This document shows, in pieces, positions 36,574-46,839 of a DNA stretch of 64,000 nucleotides. The stretch is from Nitrosospira sp. Nsp2. GTDB taxonomy: Bacteria; Pseudomonadota; Gammaproteobacteria; Burkholderiales; Nitrosomonadaceae. The notes under the pieces were generated by a model. That model had not been told where the DNA came from and did no database searches. It saw nothing but the letters and a program-made list of their open reading frames with translations. Position 1 is the stretch's first letter. Every line of letters starts with the position of its first letter. The stretch is taken from contig NZ_QAOU01000002.1 of NCBI RefSeq assembly GCF_003050965.1, positions 682,001 to 746,000 on the forward strand, read 5' to 3'. A program made the position numbers and the translations under genes.

Positions 36574-37038
36574 ATGCTTGACGTAGTCCTGTACCAGCCC
36601 GAAATTCCCCCGAACACCGGCAATATCATACGGCTCTGCGCCAACACCGGTACCAGGCTGCACCTAATAAAACCGTTGGGCTTCTCGCTGGAAGACAAGC
36701 AATTGCTACGAGCCGGACTGGATTATCATGAGTTTGTGGGGGTAACCGTTCACCCCAACTGGGAAGAATGTCGTCGTCACTTGCAAGACCGCCGCTTTTT
36801 TGCTGTCTCCACCAAGGGAAAGCAGCGCTATGATCACGGGGTTTACGAGAGCGGAGACGTATTTCTGTTCGGAGCCGAGAGTCGTGGCTTGCCCTCAGAG
36901 GTATTGGAGAGCTTTCCCGAACAGCATCGCATCCGCGTACCGATGGTTCCCAATAGCCGAAGTCTCAACTTGTCCAATGCCGTGGCGGTCTTGGTTTATG
37001 AAGCATGGCGGCAAATGAACTTCGACAATGCAACCTAA
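36574..37038 (+). CDS. trmL: tRNA (cytidine/uridine-2'-O-)-methyltransferase TrmL
   Basis: A 154-residue SPOUT-fold enzyme methylating the wobble ribose of leucine tRNAs. It begins MLDVVLYQPEIPPNTGNIIR, has FGAESRGLP near residue 105 and ends with the knot motif MVPNSRSLNLSNAVAV. Length is typical. It is probably cotranscribed with comF and converges with gpsA 15 bp away. Confidence 0.95.
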   Translation: MLDVVLYQPEIPPNTGNIIRLCANTGTRLHLIKPLGFSLEDKQLLRAGLDYHEFVGVTVHPNWEECRRHLQDRRFFAVSTKGKQRYDHGVYESGDVFLFGAESRGLPSEVLESFPEQHRIRVPMVPNSRSLNLSNAVAVLVYEAWRQMNFDNAT

Positions 37039-37053
37039 AGATAAAAGACGGTT

Positions 37054-38049
37054 TCAATAATTTTCGATCTTGGGTTCGCGGTTGAGCAGCGCCTCCACCG
37101 CCAGTCTGGCAGATATGCCGTCGTGGAGTATGCTGCACACGGCGGCGGTGATGGGCATTTCGACTTTCAGTTCGCGGCTCAGCCGCAGTACTTCTCTCGC
37201 TGTATGGACGCCTTCAGCAGTGTGCCCCAGTTCCCGGAGTATGCTCGGCAGGGAGTCCCCTGCCGCCAGGCGAAGCCCCACACGCCGGTTACGGGAAAGA
37301 TCACCCGTGCAGGTGAGTATCAGATCACCCATACCGGTCAGCCCCATGAATGTTTCCATATAGCCGCCGAGTTTAAGACCCAACCGCGTAATTTCTGCCA
37401 AACCTCGGGTGATCAGCGCTGCCCGTGCATTGTGACCAAACCCCATGCCATCCGAAATGCCGGCGGCAATCGAAATAACGTTTTTTACCGCACCGCCCGT
37501 TTCAACGCCGACGATATCCTTGCTTGTATAGACCCGGCGCCGGGAAGTATGAAGCTGGGCTGCAACGCTCTGTGCAAATCCTGCATCGTGAGAAGCCAGC
37601 GTCAACGCTGTGGGTAGTCCCTGCGCCACTTCCTGCGCAAAACTGGGGCCTGACAACACGCCACAAGGGGTGATGCCCGCAAACTCCTCCTCGGCAACCT
37701 GATGAGGCAGCTTCGCGGAGTCGACCTCGAATCCTTTACATCCCCAGATAACGGGTACTGTCTTTCCGCAGGCAACAATTTCCCGCAACGTTGCCCGCAA
37801 TCCTGAAACCGGTACAGCGATCAAGACGAGATCGGCCGCCTCAACAGCTGCGCAAAGAGACGAAGTCAAATGCAGGGATTGGGGCAGAGGAAAAGCGGGA
37901 AAATAGCGCTTGTTGACGCGCTGAGAATCAAGTTCGGCGAGATGAAGCGGATTGCGTGTCCACAGGACGACCTGATGCGAAGAGCTGGAGCTGAGACTGA
38001 TGGCCAGCGCAGTCCCCCACGCCCCCGCGCCAAGCACTGCTAGCTTCAT
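37054..38049 (-). CDS. gpsA: Glycerol-3-phosphate dehydrogenase [NAD(P)+]
   Basis: A 331-residue cytosolic enzyme making sn-glycerol 3-phosphate from dihydroxyacetone phosphate for phospholipids. Rossmann motif GAGAWGTALA at residues 7-16; GPSFAQEVAQGLPTAL and KNVISIAAGISDGMGFGHN carry substrate and catalytic residues. Its ATG overlaps the stop of the SH3 gene upstream. Confidence 0.96.
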   Translation of the reverse strand: MKLAVLGAGAWGTALAISLSSSSSHQVVLWTRNPLHLAELDSQRVNKRYFPAFPLPQSLHLTSSLCAAVEAADLVLIAVPVSGLRATLREIVACGKTVPVIWGCKGFEVDSAKLPHQVAEEEFAGITPCGVLSGPSFAQEVAQGLPTALTLASHDAGFAQSVAAQLHTSRRRVYTSKDIVGVETGGAVKNVISIAAGISDGMGFGHNARAALITRGLAEITRLGLKLGGYMETFMGLTGMGDLILTCTGDLSRNRRVGLRLAAGDSLPSILRELGHTAEGVHTAREVLRLSRELKVEMPITAAVCSILHDGISARLAVEALLNREPKIENY

Positions 38050-38714
38050 GAACCCCAGACCTGGGTTGTCCTGACGTAACCCATCTGGCCATCACGGTGG
38101 CGCACCTTGACCCACCCGTTCACCGCCGGCTCTAGCCACTCCATAACGACATCTTGCTGCGCTTTGAACGCGATCGGCGAATTTGTGTTAGGCGCCTGAT
38201 AGGCTTCTGCCAGGGGCACGGTCACAATGACATAGCGTTTCTCACTCAGAACCTTTTCTTCTACCCAGGCGAGATTTCCCTTGCTATCGCGGACCTTTAC
38301 CCAGCCTTCAACCTTGACCACCGCCTCCACGGGCAAGTGTAGGCTCGCTACGTACAGCTTGCCCGCCTTTAGAGACGGCGCATCATACATAACAGCAGCG
38401 TTTTCATTTATGGAGAAAAAATTGAACGCCGCAAACGCCGGCACCGGCAATACCAGCGCTGTAATCAGAAGAACCAGGAGGGCCGCCCTTTGCGGTAGCA
38501 GGGCTACGACGTACCGCCGTATAAGCAACAGCGGAAGTACGGCGTTGCCGAACGGCGCATAATCGACGGACGGTGCATCGCCCTGCTGAGCTAAATGGAC
38601 GGAAGCGCGGTGCGATATATGGGCGATTTTCCCGCGGGCTCGATGGGGCGAGAGCGCATCAGCGTGAAACTCCTTTAGGACTTCCCTCGACAACGCATCG
38701 CGCCGGCGCTCCAT
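38046..38714 (-). CDS. SH3-domain periplasmic protein of unknown function
   Basis: The frame runs 222 codons from an ATG one base after the secB stop. A signal-peptide-like stretch (LLVLLITALVLPVPAFA) lies only at residues 77-93; after it are two bacterial SH3-type repeats (GWVKVRDSKGNLAWV and GWVKVRHRDGQMGYV). The preceding 75 residues are polar and unlike an export signal, so either translation begins further in (a TTG near residue 63 is in frame) or the extra part is a cytoplasmic tail before a membrane anchor. Similar SH3 proteins next to secB and gpsA are thought to act at the cell wall. Start uncertain. Confidence 0.75.
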   Translation of the reverse strand: MERRRDALSREVLKEFHADALSPHRARGKIAHISHRASVHLAQQGDAPSVDYAPFGNAVLPLLLIRRYVVALLPQRAALLVLLITALVLPVPAFAAFNFFSINENAAVMYDAPSLKAGKLYVASLHLPVEAVVKVEGWVKVRDSKGNLAWVEEKVLSEKRYVIVTVPLAEAYQAPNTNSPIAFKAQQDVVMEWLEPAVNGWVKVRHRDGQMGYVRTTQVWGS

Positions 38715-38715
38715 T

Positions 38716-39216
38716 TCAATGAGTTATTTTTTGTGTATCGTCGATATTTTCCGGCGCTTCCGGCGCTTTCGCATCCTTATCCGGTTGCTGTTTCCCCTGA
38801 TAGTAAAGCGCTTCAAAATTCACCGGATTCAATATAACCGCGTGAAACCCGGCACGCGTAACCACATCCGAAACCGTTTCCCGCAGGTAGGGAAAGAGAA
38901 TCGTCGGCCCCGCGATGCCCAGCACGGGGTCCAAATCGGCTTCGGGCACGTGTCTTATCTGAAAAACCCCCGCCTGCTGCACCTCCACCAGAAACATGGT
39001 TTTCTCCTTAACCTTCGCAGTAACGGTCGTCGTCAATACAACCTCGTACATGCCCTCGTCGATGCGCTCACCCTTGGTATGCAATTGAATGTTCACCTCG
39101 GGTGCTTCCCGTTCAAGAAAGATTTTCGGTGCGTTGGGTATCTCCAGCGAGAGATCCTTTACATAGATTTTTTCAATGCTGAAAACCGGCTGCTGCTCGC
39201 TCATGTTGGATTCCAT
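38716..39216 (-). CDS. secB: Protein-export chaperone SecB
   Basis: A 166-residue cytosolic chaperone that keeps preproteins unfolded for SecA. Family segments FSIEKIYVKDLSLE, FLVEVQQAGVF and the proline-rich FPYLRETVSDVVTRAGF are conserved; the C-terminal tail is variable. It sits with grxC and the SH3 gene, a common arrangement in betaproteobacteria. A 203-bp gap separates it from grxC. Confidence 0.95.
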   Translation of the reverse strand: MESNMSEQQPVFSIEKIYVKDLSLEIPNAPKIFLEREAPEVNIQLHTKGERIDEGMYEVVLTTTVTAKVKEKTMFLVEVQQAGVFQIRHVPEADLDPVLGIAGPTILFPYLRETVSDVVTRAGFHAVILNPVNFEALYYQGKQQPDKDAKAPEAPENIDDTQKITH

Positions 39217-39419
39217 TAAGAGTAGTCAAAAATGCGAGGATTAAGGTGAAGTTGCATGGCGGAAGTAACTATTCCCAAAGGGAAACATTTGCAAGGGAAA
39301 ATGCAGAGCCCAGCCACGAAACACGTCAATCTGCTAAAAAGTGCGCCGCAACGCGGGATCCCGGCCGTCAAGTCCGGAACCTTAAATCCAGGGCGCATGC
39401 TCCGGCGTATATCCGGCAT

Positions 39420-39677
39420 TCAGATCGCAAGGAGCTTAACCAACCCATCCTTTCGGTCAAGCTTCGCCAGATCGTCGTAGCCACCGACATGGGTTTCGCC
39501 GATATATATCTGCGGAACGGTGCGCCGCCCCGTCTTTTCCATCATTTCAGCACGCTTCGCCGGCTCAAGATCGATACGAATTTTTTCTATTTCCGTCACT
39601 CCCCTGGCCAGCAGCAGGCGCTCCGCCATTATGCAATAGGGGCAGAAAGCAGTGGAGTACATAACTACCTTTACCAT
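39420..39677 (-). CDS. grxC: Glutaredoxin 3
   Basis: An 85-residue thioredoxin-fold protein with dithiol active site CPYC at residues 12-15, cis-proline TVPQIYI and the glutathione-binding GGYDDLAKL. Uses glutathione to reduce disulfides. It follows the rhodanese-like gene by 12 bp and is probably cotranscribed. Confidence 0.95.
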   Translation of the reverse strand: MVKVVMYSTAFCPYCIMAERLLLARGVTEIEKIRIDLEPAKRAEMMEKTGRRTVPQIYIGETHVGGYDDLAKLDRKDGLVKLLAI

Positions 39678-39689
39678 TAATGCGTCCCG

Positions 39690-40097
39690 TTATTTCTTCA
39701 CTATCGGTAGATTTCCCTGCCGCCATGCATCGATCCCGCCCGTAAGATCATGAACAAGCGTAAACCCGTGGCTGCGCAGTATTCCGCCGGCTTTCCCGGT
39801 GGTATGAACCCCACTTCGGTGAATCAGCACAATAGGCTTATCTTTGAATTTCTCCAGTTCCGAAATACGCTGTTCAAGTTTATCACCGGGGATGTGCTTT
39901 GAATTGGGCACGTGACCTGCCTCATATTCGCTTGCTTCGCGTACATCGAGAACCAGGGCCTCCTTGTAATTGATGAGCTGGACCGCCACCAGCGTGTCAA
40001 CTTCTTTCCCTGAGGGGCGAAAAACTGACCAGATGAGCAACGCGCCGCTTACCAGCGCTGCCATGATTAAGGCAATATTACTCTGAATAAATGACAC
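39690..40097 (-). CDS. Membrane-anchored rhodanese-like protein without catalytic Cys
   Basis: 135 residues: an N-terminal membrane segment (about 6-26) then a rhodanese domain with LVLDVREASEYEAGHVPNSKHI and GGIDAWRQGNLPI. The active-site loop, normally starting with the sulfur-carrying Cys (CxxGxR), reads IHRSGVHTTGKA, with His93 (codon 39819-39821) in place of Cys. Sulfurtransferase activity is therefore unlikely. It precedes grxC in the same operon. The start ATG at 40097 fits the anchor. Confidence 0.88.
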   Translation of the reverse strand: MSFIQSNIALIMAALVSGALLIWSVFRPSGKEVDTLVAVQLINYKEALVLDVREASEYEAGHVPNSKHIPGDKLEQRISELEKFKDKPIVLIHRSGVHTTGKAGGILRSHGFTLVHDLTGGIDAWRQGNLPIVKK

Positions 40098-40314
40098 TCG
40101 TACTCCCCGCTGTTATAGACCCCGGATTTTATCAGAGACGCGAACATTACGTAATTCCCTGAGCGCGCCCACGAACCACTCGAACCGCGATTTGCACCGC
40201 CGCGTGTGGGTTCGGTAACACATTCGGTCATCCCATGATGCGGGAAGGTCCAAAATACAATAAAATTGACTATTTCGGCCGCTCAGCGGAAATTTTAATT
40301 TTTTTACGAATAAC

Positions 40315-41064
40315 ATGAAAAAACTCATTCTCCTGCGTCATGGAGAAAGCACATGGAACAAGGAGAACCGTTTCACTGGCTGGACCGACGTGGATCTCTC
40401 CGCTACCGGCATGGAAGAGGCCAGACACGCTGGAAGGCTGTTGCGGGAAAGTGGATTTGCGTTCGACGTTTCCTACACTTCGGTATTGAAGCGCGCTATC
40501 CGCACACTGTGGATAGTCCTGGATGAACTTGACCAGATGTGGATTCCGGTTCATTTATCGTGGCGATTGAATGAACGCCACTATGGTGCGCTGCAAGGCT
40601 TGAACAAGGTAGAGACTGCGCTTCGGTACGGCGAAGAACAGGTATTGATCTGGCGGCGCAGCTATAATATCAGGCCGCCCGCGCTCACGCGGGAGGACCC
40701 GCGCTATCCGGGACTCGATCCCCGCTATCGCAATTTGTCCCCTGAGGAGATTCCGCTGACGGAGTGTCTGGAAGACACCGTAAAGAGATTTCTCCCCTAC
40801 TGGAACGAAACCATTGCGCCCCAGGTCCAATCAGGACAGCGCGTACTCATTACTGCTCATGGCAATTCCTTGCGTGCCCTTGTCATGTATCTGGACAATC
40901 TTTCCGAGCAAGAGGTCATGGAATTGAATATTCCCACTGGCGTTCCGCTTGTATACGAGCTGGACGAAAGCCTGAAACCTATACGGAGCTATTATCTAGG
41001 TGATCAGGCAAGAATCGAGCAGGCGATGCAAGTAGTGGCAAATCAGGGGAAAATTGTCCCTTAG
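40315..41064 (+). CDS. gpmA: 2,3-bisphosphoglycerate-dependent phosphoglycerate mutase
   Basis: A 249-residue glycolytic enzyme interconverting 3- and 2-phosphoglycerate. Phospho-His motif LRHGESTWN at residues 7-15, [11 protein letters not shown] near 86-96 and the second His in [10 protein letters not shown] near 183. Full length. It is divergent from the rhodanese-grxC operon and stands ahead of envC. Confidence 0.97.
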   Translation: MKKLILLRHGESTWNKENRFTGWTDVDLSATGMEEARHAGRLLRESGFAFDVSYTSVLKRAIRTLWIVLDELDQMWIPVHLSWRLNERHYGALQGLNKVETALRYGEEQVLIWRRSYNIRPPALTREDPRYPGLDPRYRNLSPEEIPLTECLEDTVKRFLPYWNETIAPQVQSGQRVLITAHGNSLRALVMYLDNLSEQEVMELNIPTGVPLVYELDESLKPIRSYYLGDQARIEQAMQVVANQGKIVP

Positions 41065-41095
41065 TCATGAGTTTCGTTCGCCTCATCCCTTGGGG

Positions 41096-41113
41096 GAATG
41101 CAGGAATGCATTC
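41096..41113 (+). terminator. Possible terminator after gpmA
   Basis: Seven-bp stem GAATGCA / TGCATTC with a GGAA tetraloop, 32 bases after the stop; no T-run follows, so it may only be an mRNA 3' stabiliser. Confidence 0.35.
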
Positions 41114-41209
41114 AGGGACCCCTGGTTGCAATTCGAAAACTGCACGCAGAATAACGCTATTGCCACGTGTTGTGCATGACTTGTTCGGATACGTTTTGAA
41201 AACCCGGCC

Positions 41210-42433
41210 TTGATTGGTATTCATCCGTGGTTCAACATTATTCGCAAGCTTATCCCGGCTTGCGCGCTCATCCTCTCGCAACCACTCGCTGCCGCGCCCA
41301 AGGTCGACAACGAAGATCTGAAGCAGCTGCGTGGCCGGATCGAAACATTGCAGAAGGAGCTAGCGGATACGGAAGAATCGAAATCAGAAGTCGCCGATGC
41401 GTTACGGGAATCGGAGCGGGCCATTATCGCCGCCAATCGTAAACTCGCCGCGCTGACACGCGAGCACCATGATGCCAACAATAAGCTTAGCCAAATACAG
41501 GCGCAGTCAAAGCAAGTCGCCAGGGATATAGAAGAGCAACAGTTGCGACTGGGCAAACTGCTTCATCGGCAGTACTTAACCGGGGGCGGACAAACGGAAT
41601 ATCTGAGTCTATTGCTTAACCAGCAGGACCCTAACGAAATTGCACGCAACCTGCATTATTACGGCTATCTCTCCCGCGCCCGCCTGGGAGACATCAATGC
41701 GCTGCGTGCGAACGTCCAACGCCTGGGTACGCTCACGCGCGAGAGCCGCGAAAAAAGCCTGGAAATCGGCGCCATCCAGGCGAAGCAAGCCGAGCACAAA
41801 AAATATCTGGAACAAGAAAAAACCGAGCATGCCAAATTGCTCGAACGCATCTCGTCCCAAGCTGATCAGCAGCGGCGCGAAATCAGCAAACTCAAACGCG
41901 ACGAGGAGCGCCTTTCCCGTTTGGTAGAACGGATCGCCAGGATGCTTGCGCAAAAAAAGCGCAGTGCGCCCCGCGCCACCACCCCCGGACTACTCAGCAA
42001 CGAGAGGCTTCCCGACGCATCCGCCGACGGCAGCCCTTTCTCATCATTGAAGGGCCGTCTGAGTTTACCGGTGCGTGGGGAACTTGCCAATCGGTTTGGT
42101 GGTCCACGTGCGGATGGAGGGGTTACGTGGAAAGGACTGTTTATCCGCTCAGCTACCGGCGGTGATGTGAAAGCGATCGCAGGCGGACGCGTAGTCTTCG
42201 CGGACTGGCTGAGAGGATTCGGCAACCTGATGATCGTCGATCACGGCAACAGCTACATGAGCCTCTACGGCAATAATGAAATTAACCACAAGCAAGTCGG
42301 GGATTCCGTTCGCGGGGGCGATACAATTGCCTCGGTGGGCAACAGCGGTGGCAACGCGGAGCCCGGTTTGTATTTTGAATTGCGCCATCAGGGCAAACCG
42401 TTTGACCCTTTGAACTGGGTCAGAATAAAATGA
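41210..42433 (+). CDS. envC: Murein hydrolase activator EnvC-like protein
   Basis: A 407-residue periplasmic protein with a signal peptide (cut after about residue 28), a long coiled coil (about 30-250), then a LytM/M23 domain at about 285-405. The LytM metal ligands are degenerate: the usual HxxxD reads WKGLFIRS and the HxH reads LYFELRHQ, as in E. coli EnvC, which activates amidases instead of cutting peptidoglycan. Start is a TTG at 41210, the only initiator that keeps the signal peptide. ctpA follows 28 bp later, a usual pairing. Confidence 0.9.
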   Translation: MIGIHPWFNIIRKLIPACALILSQPLAAAPKVDNEDLKQLRGRIETLQKELADTEESKSEVADALRESERAIIAANRKLAALTREHHDANNKLSQIQAQSKQVARDIEEQQLRLGKLLHRQYLTGGGQTEYLSLLLNQQDPNEIARNLHYYGYLSRARLGDINALRANVQRLGTLTRESREKSLEIGAIQAKQAEHKKYLEQEKTEHAKLLERISSQADQQRREISKLKRDEERLSRLVERIARMLAQKKRSAPRATTPGLLSNERLPDASADGSPFSSLKGRLSLPVRGELANRFGGPRADGGVTWKGLFIRSATGGDVKAIAGGRVVFADWLRGFGNLMIVDHGNSYMSLYGNNEINHKQVGDSVRGGDTIASVGNSGGNAEPGLYFELRHQGKPFDPLNWVRIK

Positions 42434-42461
42434 GCGATGCAACAATAGTGGAGAACCTTTA

Positions 42462-43907
42462 ATGGGTGACAAGATGCGGCAAGTCGGGTTGGTCACTTTC
42501 GGCGTCATCGCCGGGGTGATGTTGAGCCTTAATTTTTCAGCTGTCGCAAACAAGGAAGAAACGCAGGAAATCATGAACCCGCTTCCGGTAGAGGAACTGC
42601 GGGCATTCACGGAAGTATTCGGCCGCATCAAAACCGATTACGTCGAGCCGGTACAGGACAAGAAACTGATCACCGAGGCGATCAATGGAATGTTGACCGG
42701 CCTCGACCCGCATTCGGCGTATCTGGATGCGGATGCCTTCAAGGAACTGCAAATCGGGACCCAGGGCGAATTCGGCGGCCTCGGTATTGAAGTTAGCATG
42801 GAAGACGGCTTCGTAAAGGTCATTTCGCCAATTGAGGATACCCCGGCGTTTCGCGCGGGCATCAAGACGGGGGACCTTATCATCAAGCTGGATGATACGG
42901 CGGTGAAGGGTCTTTCTCTTACCGATGCGATCAAGCGCATGCGCGGCAAACCCAATACGCCCATCACCCTTACGGTCTTGCGCAAGGGCGAGACCAAGCC
43001 GCTGGTGTTTACACTGGTTCGGGCCGTCATCAAAATCCAGAGTGTAAAATCGAAGCTGCTTGAACCTGGTTACGCATATATTCGTATCACCCAGTTTCAG
43101 GAGCAGACCGGGGAAAACCTGACCAAGGCGATCGATAAATTATTCAAGGAGAGCACCGTGCCGATGAAAGGGCTGGTGCTGGATCTGCGTAACGATCCCG
43201 GAGGGTTGCTGAATGGCGCGGTAGCGGTATCCGCGGCCTTTCTGCCCGCCAATTCGCTGGTGGTGTATACCGACGGCCGTACTGAGGACGCCAAGATGAA
43301 ACTCAAGGCCAGTCCGGAATTCTACCTGCGTGACACAAAAAACGACTACCTGAAGCGGCTGCCGCCAGAGATAAAGACCGTGCCGATGGTGACGCTTGTC
43401 AATGGCGGTTCTGCTTCGGCTTCGGAGATTGTCGCGGGCGCACTCCAGGATCACAAGCGTTCCGTCGTAATGGGCACCCAGACTTTTGGAAAGGGCTCGG
43501 TGCAAACAATTTTGCCGTTGGGCAACAACACGGCCATAAAGCTCACCACTGCCCGTTATTACACACCCAATGGTCAATCCATCCAGGCCAAGGGCATTAC
43601 GCCCGACATCCTGGACGAGGCGGCGAAAGATGACACGGAGCGCTTGCGTGAAGCCGATCTGACTCGTCATCTCCCGAACGGCAAAAAGGAAGAAGTGAAA
43701 GAAGTTAAGCCGGAGCCTGAAGCCAAGGAAGCAGTCACACCTCCCACGGCACCAAAGGCACCAAAACCGACGAACGGCGACGACAAGAACACAAAACGCG
43801 AGCCCCCTGCCGAGTTTGGTTCCCCTGAAGATTTGCTGCTGACGCAGGCAATGCACTACTTCAAGGAGGGTGGCGCCAAGAAGAGCGCGGCCAAAGTTAG
43901 CGACTGA
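42462..43907 (+). CDS. ctpA: Carboxy-terminal processing protease (S41)
   Basis: A 481-residue periplasmic serine protease with N-terminal signal or anchor (about 10-25), PDZ domain near 85-165 and S41 catalytic core. The Ser-Lys dyad lies in NGGSASASEIVAGAL and GTQTFGKGSVQ. The last 80 residues are a Lys/Glu/Pro-rich tail. GGAGA lies upstream of the ATG. It is cotranscribed with envC; both act in envelope remodelling. Confidence 0.94.
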   Translation: MGDKMRQVGLVTFGVIAGVMLSLNFSAVANKEETQEIMNPLPVEELRAFTEVFGRIKTDYVEPVQDKKLITEAINGMLTGLDPHSAYLDADAFKELQIGTQGEFGGLGIEVSMEDGFVKVISPIEDTPAFRAGIKTGDLIIKLDDTAVKGLSLTDAIKRMRGKPNTPITLTVLRKGETKPLVFTLVRAVIKIQSVKSKLLEPGYAYIRITQFQEQTGENLTKAIDKLFKESTVPMKGLVLDLRNDPGGLLNGAVAVSAAFLPANSLVVYTDGRTEDAKMKLKASPEFYLRDTKNDYLKRLPPEIKTVPMVTLVNGGSASASEIVAGALQDHKRSVVMGTQTFGKGSVQTILPLGNNTAIKLTTARYYTPNGQSIQAKGITPDILDEAAKDDTERLREADLTRHLPNGKKEEVKEVKPEPEAKEAVTPPTAPKAPKPTNGDDKNTKREPPAEFGSPEDLLLTQAMHYFKEGGAKKSAAKVSD

Positions 43908-44124
43908 TTTCCGCCACATCACTCCCGAAAGACGAAGAGATAAGAACGTCGCTGGGGGAGTGAGCCGCTGAGCACCTTGACTGGGCTCGGCGGCGGCAAT
44001 CCATGCTGCAGCGCAATGCGCCGCTCGCTATGGCTGTCCCCTCTGCTTTTCCCGTTGCCTTGGCGCAGCCTATGATTGCACAAGTAGCAATCACCGTGAA
44101 ATTCTTTGACGGCGCAAGCTGTGA

Positions 44125-44916
44125 ATGATGAATGACGATCAGCTGCTGCGCTACAGTCGCCACATTCTGTTGCCCGAAATCGGCATACAGGGCCAGGAAA
44201 CGCTACTGAAGTCCCACGTGCTTGTGGTTGGCACGGGTGGCCTGGGCTCTCCCCTCGCCATATACCTCGCCGCGAGCGGAGTGGGTAAACTGACGCTTTG
44301 TGACAGTGACACCGTTGACCTGACCAATCTCCAGCGGCAGATCGCTCACAGCACGGATCGTATCGGAGCTCCCAAGACCTCCTCTGCACGAACGACACTT
44401 GCCGGAATCAATCCCGAAGTCAACGTTGTCGCGTTGCACCAGCGCATGGACGAGGCAGCCCTGCTGCGCTTCGTCACAGATGCGGATGTGGTGGTGGATG
44501 CAAGCGACAACTTCTCGACCCGTTACGCCATCAATCGCGCCTGTATGATATCCAGAAAGCCGCTCGTATCCGGCGCGGCCATCCGCTTCGAGGGACAGGT
44601 CGCCGTATTCGATTTGCGCCACAATCACAGCCCCTGCTATCACTGCCTCTTCCCCAACTATGGCGACGATCAGGATATGCGCTGTGCTGTTATGGGCGTG
44701 TTTGCGCCGCTCACAGGCGTTATCGGTAGTGTGCAGGCGGTGGAAACGCTTAAAATCCTGCTAGACATCGGCCAAACCCTGAATGGTCGGCTGCTGCTAC
44801 TCGACGGCTTGTCGATGGAATGGCGTTCCGTTAAATTGACTAAAGACCCATTCTGCAGAGTTTGCGGCGCGGAGGATCCAGGAGAAACCTGTGAGTTTGG
44901 GCGCGCTAGCCTATGA
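44125..44916 (+). CDS. moeB: Molybdopterin-synthase adenylyltransferase (HesA/MoeB/ThiF family)
   Basis: A 263-residue E1-like enzyme that adenylates the C-terminal Gly of a MoaD- or ThiS-type carrier. Nucleotide motif GTGGLGSPLA near residue 37, DNFSTRYAINRAC near 130, and two zinc Cys pairs, CYHC and CRVC. Family members with this core may serve molybdopterin or thiamin synthesis, so moeB versus thiF is not certain. A 217-bp gap without a clear gene separates it from ctpA. Confidence 0.88.
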   Translation: MMNDDQLLRYSRHILLPEIGIQGQETLLKSHVLVVGTGGLGSPLAIYLAASGVGKLTLCDSDTVDLTNLQRQIAHSTDRIGAPKTSSARTTLAGINPEVNVVALHQRMDEAALLRFVTDADVVVDASDNFSTRYAINRACMISRKPLVSGAAIRFEGQVAVFDLRHNHSPCYHCLFPNYGDDQDMRCAVMGVFAPLTGVIGSVQAVETLKILLDIGQTLNGRLLLLDGLSMEWRSVKLTKDPFCRVCGAEDPGETCEFGRASL

Positions 44917-45061
44917 GTAAGGGGGCATGTGGCGTGGATCGCGCAAGGAAAACGTTCTTATCACTACGTTGGTGAGTATCGGCTTGCGCCATGGGTGAAC
45001 GCGTCGCATCTACTTTAGCCCCATTCTAGCTCCGGGCCCAACGGTTAACCGAGATTACCGG

Positions 45062-45664
45062 CTATGGATGACGTAATCGCCCGGCGGCAGCACTCGAGAA
45101 CAGCACCCTGCGCTGCGCTTCCCAATGCTCCATCGGGTCGCGTTTGTAGCCGCTTTTAGCAAACTGGTGCCAGCGCCCGGTAACATAACACATCAGCAGG
45201 TTCGCCTCAGCAGCCACGTCCAGCTCCGACGAAATTTCGCCTTCGCTCACTCCGAAGCGCAATGCCTGTTTTAGCGTCGCCTCGAGCCGATCATGCAATT
45301 GATTGATGCGGGTCTGCAGGCGGTCATTCTCGTTGATGAGCGCGTCTCCGATCAGAACGCGCGTCATACCCGGATTCTTTCGAGCGAAACCAAGCAATAG
45401 GGCTGATATCCCCTCGAGTTGCCGGACTGCGCTTTTCTCATCGTCCGTTAGCTTATTGATAAGACCGAAAAGCGTGGCTTCAATGAACTCGATCAAGCCT
45501 TCGAACATCTGCGCCTTGCTGGCAAAGTGCCGATACAACGCCGCCTCGGAAACCTCCAGTTTGGCTGCCAACGCAGCTGTGGTGATCTTTACCGCGCGCG
45601 GCTCCTCCAGCATTTGCGCGAGAACCTGGAGAATTTGATCTTTTCTTTCGCCTTTGGCAGACAT
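45062..45664 (-). CDS. slmA: Nucleoid occlusion factor SlmA (TetR family)
   Basis: A 200-residue DNA-binding protein that stops FtsZ ring assembly over the nucleoid. The helix-turn-helix TTAALAAKLEVSEAALYRHFASKAQMF near residues 27-55 (quoted in parts: VSEAALYRHFASKAQ) and the rest match SlmA rather than a drug-type TetR. It lies 173 bp downstream of argB on the same strand, a frequent pairing in betaproteobacteria. Confidence 0.9.
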   Translation of the reverse strand: MSAKGERKDQILQVLAQMLEEPRAVKITTAALAAKLEVSEAALYRHFASKAQMFEGLIEFIEATLFGLINKLTDDEKSAVRQLEGISALLLGFARKNPGMTRVLIGDALINENDRLQTRINQLHDRLEATLKQALRFGVSEGEISSELDVAAEANLLMCYVTGRWHQFAKSGYKRDPMEHWEAQRRVLFSSAAAGRLRHP

Positions 45665-45837
45665 GGAATCTCGCTACGGTAATTTTTTTGACTCAAATTC
45701 CGGCTCTCTGCACGAAACCGGAAACACTGGCGATTGCATGGCTGGGGTAGGTACGGGAGTAACGGATAACCGGATGGCAGCAATGAGAATTCTCCCACAG
45801 GGTGCCGCCTGTACGGGCTATAAAGCCGAGCTGAAGG

Positions 45838-46743
<906 letters not shown>

Positions 46744-46839
46744 TTATATTATGGCGACCGAAGGCATGGGAACCCGTCCGTCTATTACCTAACCAAGTAT
46801 GCCCCGGCGATTTTTGTTCAATGCTTGCATCCTGCACCA

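Noticed and set aside
39256-39480. 74-codon plus-strand frame beginning MAEVTIPKGK between secB and grxC
   Set aside because: It runs into grxC on the other strand and shows no recognisable content or ribosome site.
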